Shown here piece by piece: positions 5,051 to 5,226 of a DNA stretch of 5,226 bases (within the stretch, counting starts at the first letter, position 1; every line of letters starts with the position of its first letter). Below the pieces are notes generated by a model. The model was not told the DNA's origin, did no database searches, and saw only the letters and a program-made list of their open reading frames with translations. The DNA comes from Chloroflexota bacterium (lineage in GTDB: Bacteria > Chloroflexota > UBA5177 > JANWHV01), in NCBI GenBank assembly GCA_025450375.1, contig JANWHO010000123.1, forward strand, positions 1-5,226, given 5' to 3'. The translations under genes and the position numbers were made by a program.

Positions 5051-5226
5051 ATGAACCCGAAGTTCATCTTTGTTACCGGCGGCGTTGTCTCCTCGGTGGG
5101 CAAGGGTATCACCGTGGCATCCATCGGGCTGTTACTCAAAGCCCGCGAAATCAGCCTATCCATTCAGAAGCTGGATCCGTACATCAACGTGGATCCCGGT
5201 ACCATGAGCCCCTATCAGCACGGCGA
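5051..5226 (+). CDS. pyrG: CTP synthase, N-terminal fragment (window ends)
   Basis: CTP synthase makes CTP from UTP, ATP and glutamine, the last step of de novo pyrimidine nucleotide synthesis, in the cytoplasm. The first 58 codons are visible. They show the invariant start of the synthetase domain: [17 protein letters not shown] (4-20), containing the nucleotide-binding loop, then [10 protein letters not shown] and the near-universal [15 protein letters not shown] (40-54) followed by YQHG. The full protein is normally about 530-550 residues with a C-terminal glutamine amidotransferase domain, which would lie beyond the right edge. A strong AAGGAGG ribosome site (5039-5045) overlaps the stop codon of the upstream hydrolase, and the ATG follows by 5 nt, which suggests coupled translation. 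Small differences from typical sequences, such as REISLS in place of RGLxVx, do not touch known active-site residues. Confidence 0.97.
   Translation, partial: MNPKFIFVTGGVVSSVGKGITVASIGLLLKAREISLSIQKLDPYINVDPGTMSPYQHG

Overview
The window reads as a moderately GC-rich bacterial chromosome segment with two divergent gene blocks. The visible families are a Dpp/Opp-type importer, a HutC-type GntR regulator, a UlaG-like metallo-beta-lactamase-fold protein and CTP synthase. None of them fixes the taxonomy. The metallo-hydrolase placed directly before pyrG, together with the general protein style, makes me lean towards Chloroflexota. That is an inference at low to moderate confidence.

Minus-strand block (4170 down to 1). 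A near-consensus promoter, with a 15-bp palindrome lying over its -10 box, drives a GntR/HutC-family regulator (3311-4099). It is followed by two ABC permease subunits, DppB-like (2175-3182) and DppC-like (1236-2138). Last comes a family 5 extracellular solute-binding protein (1035 down to 1), which runs off the left edge after 345 residues. All four point the same way and probably form one regulated uptake operon for a peptide or peptide-like solute. No ATPase subunit is present in the window. The gaps are 128 nt (gntR-dppB, with an inverted repeat across the gntR stop), 36 nt (dppB-dppC) and 200 nt (dppC-solute-binding protein, with two strong GC palindromes).

Divergent intergenic region (about 4100-4407). 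It holds the gntR promoter and operator on one side. On the other is a structured leader before the plus-strand genes: three adjacent stem-loops between 4305 and 4374. The last, a perfect 10-bp stem, contains both the Shine-Dalgarno sequence and the start codon of an 8-codon open reading frame.

Plus-strand block (4408-5226). A 210-residue metallo-beta-lactamase-fold hydrolase (GTG start) is followed after 10 nt by pyrG (CTP synthase), of which only the first 58 codons are inside the window. The pyrG ribosome binding site overlaps the hydrolase stop codon, so the two are very probably co-transcribed.

There are no tRNA, rRNA, CRISPR or insertion sequence features that I can support. The least ordinary parts are the gntR promoter/operator, the hairpin-embedded mini-ORF before the hydrolase-pyrG pair, and the altered metal-binding motif of the hydrolase.
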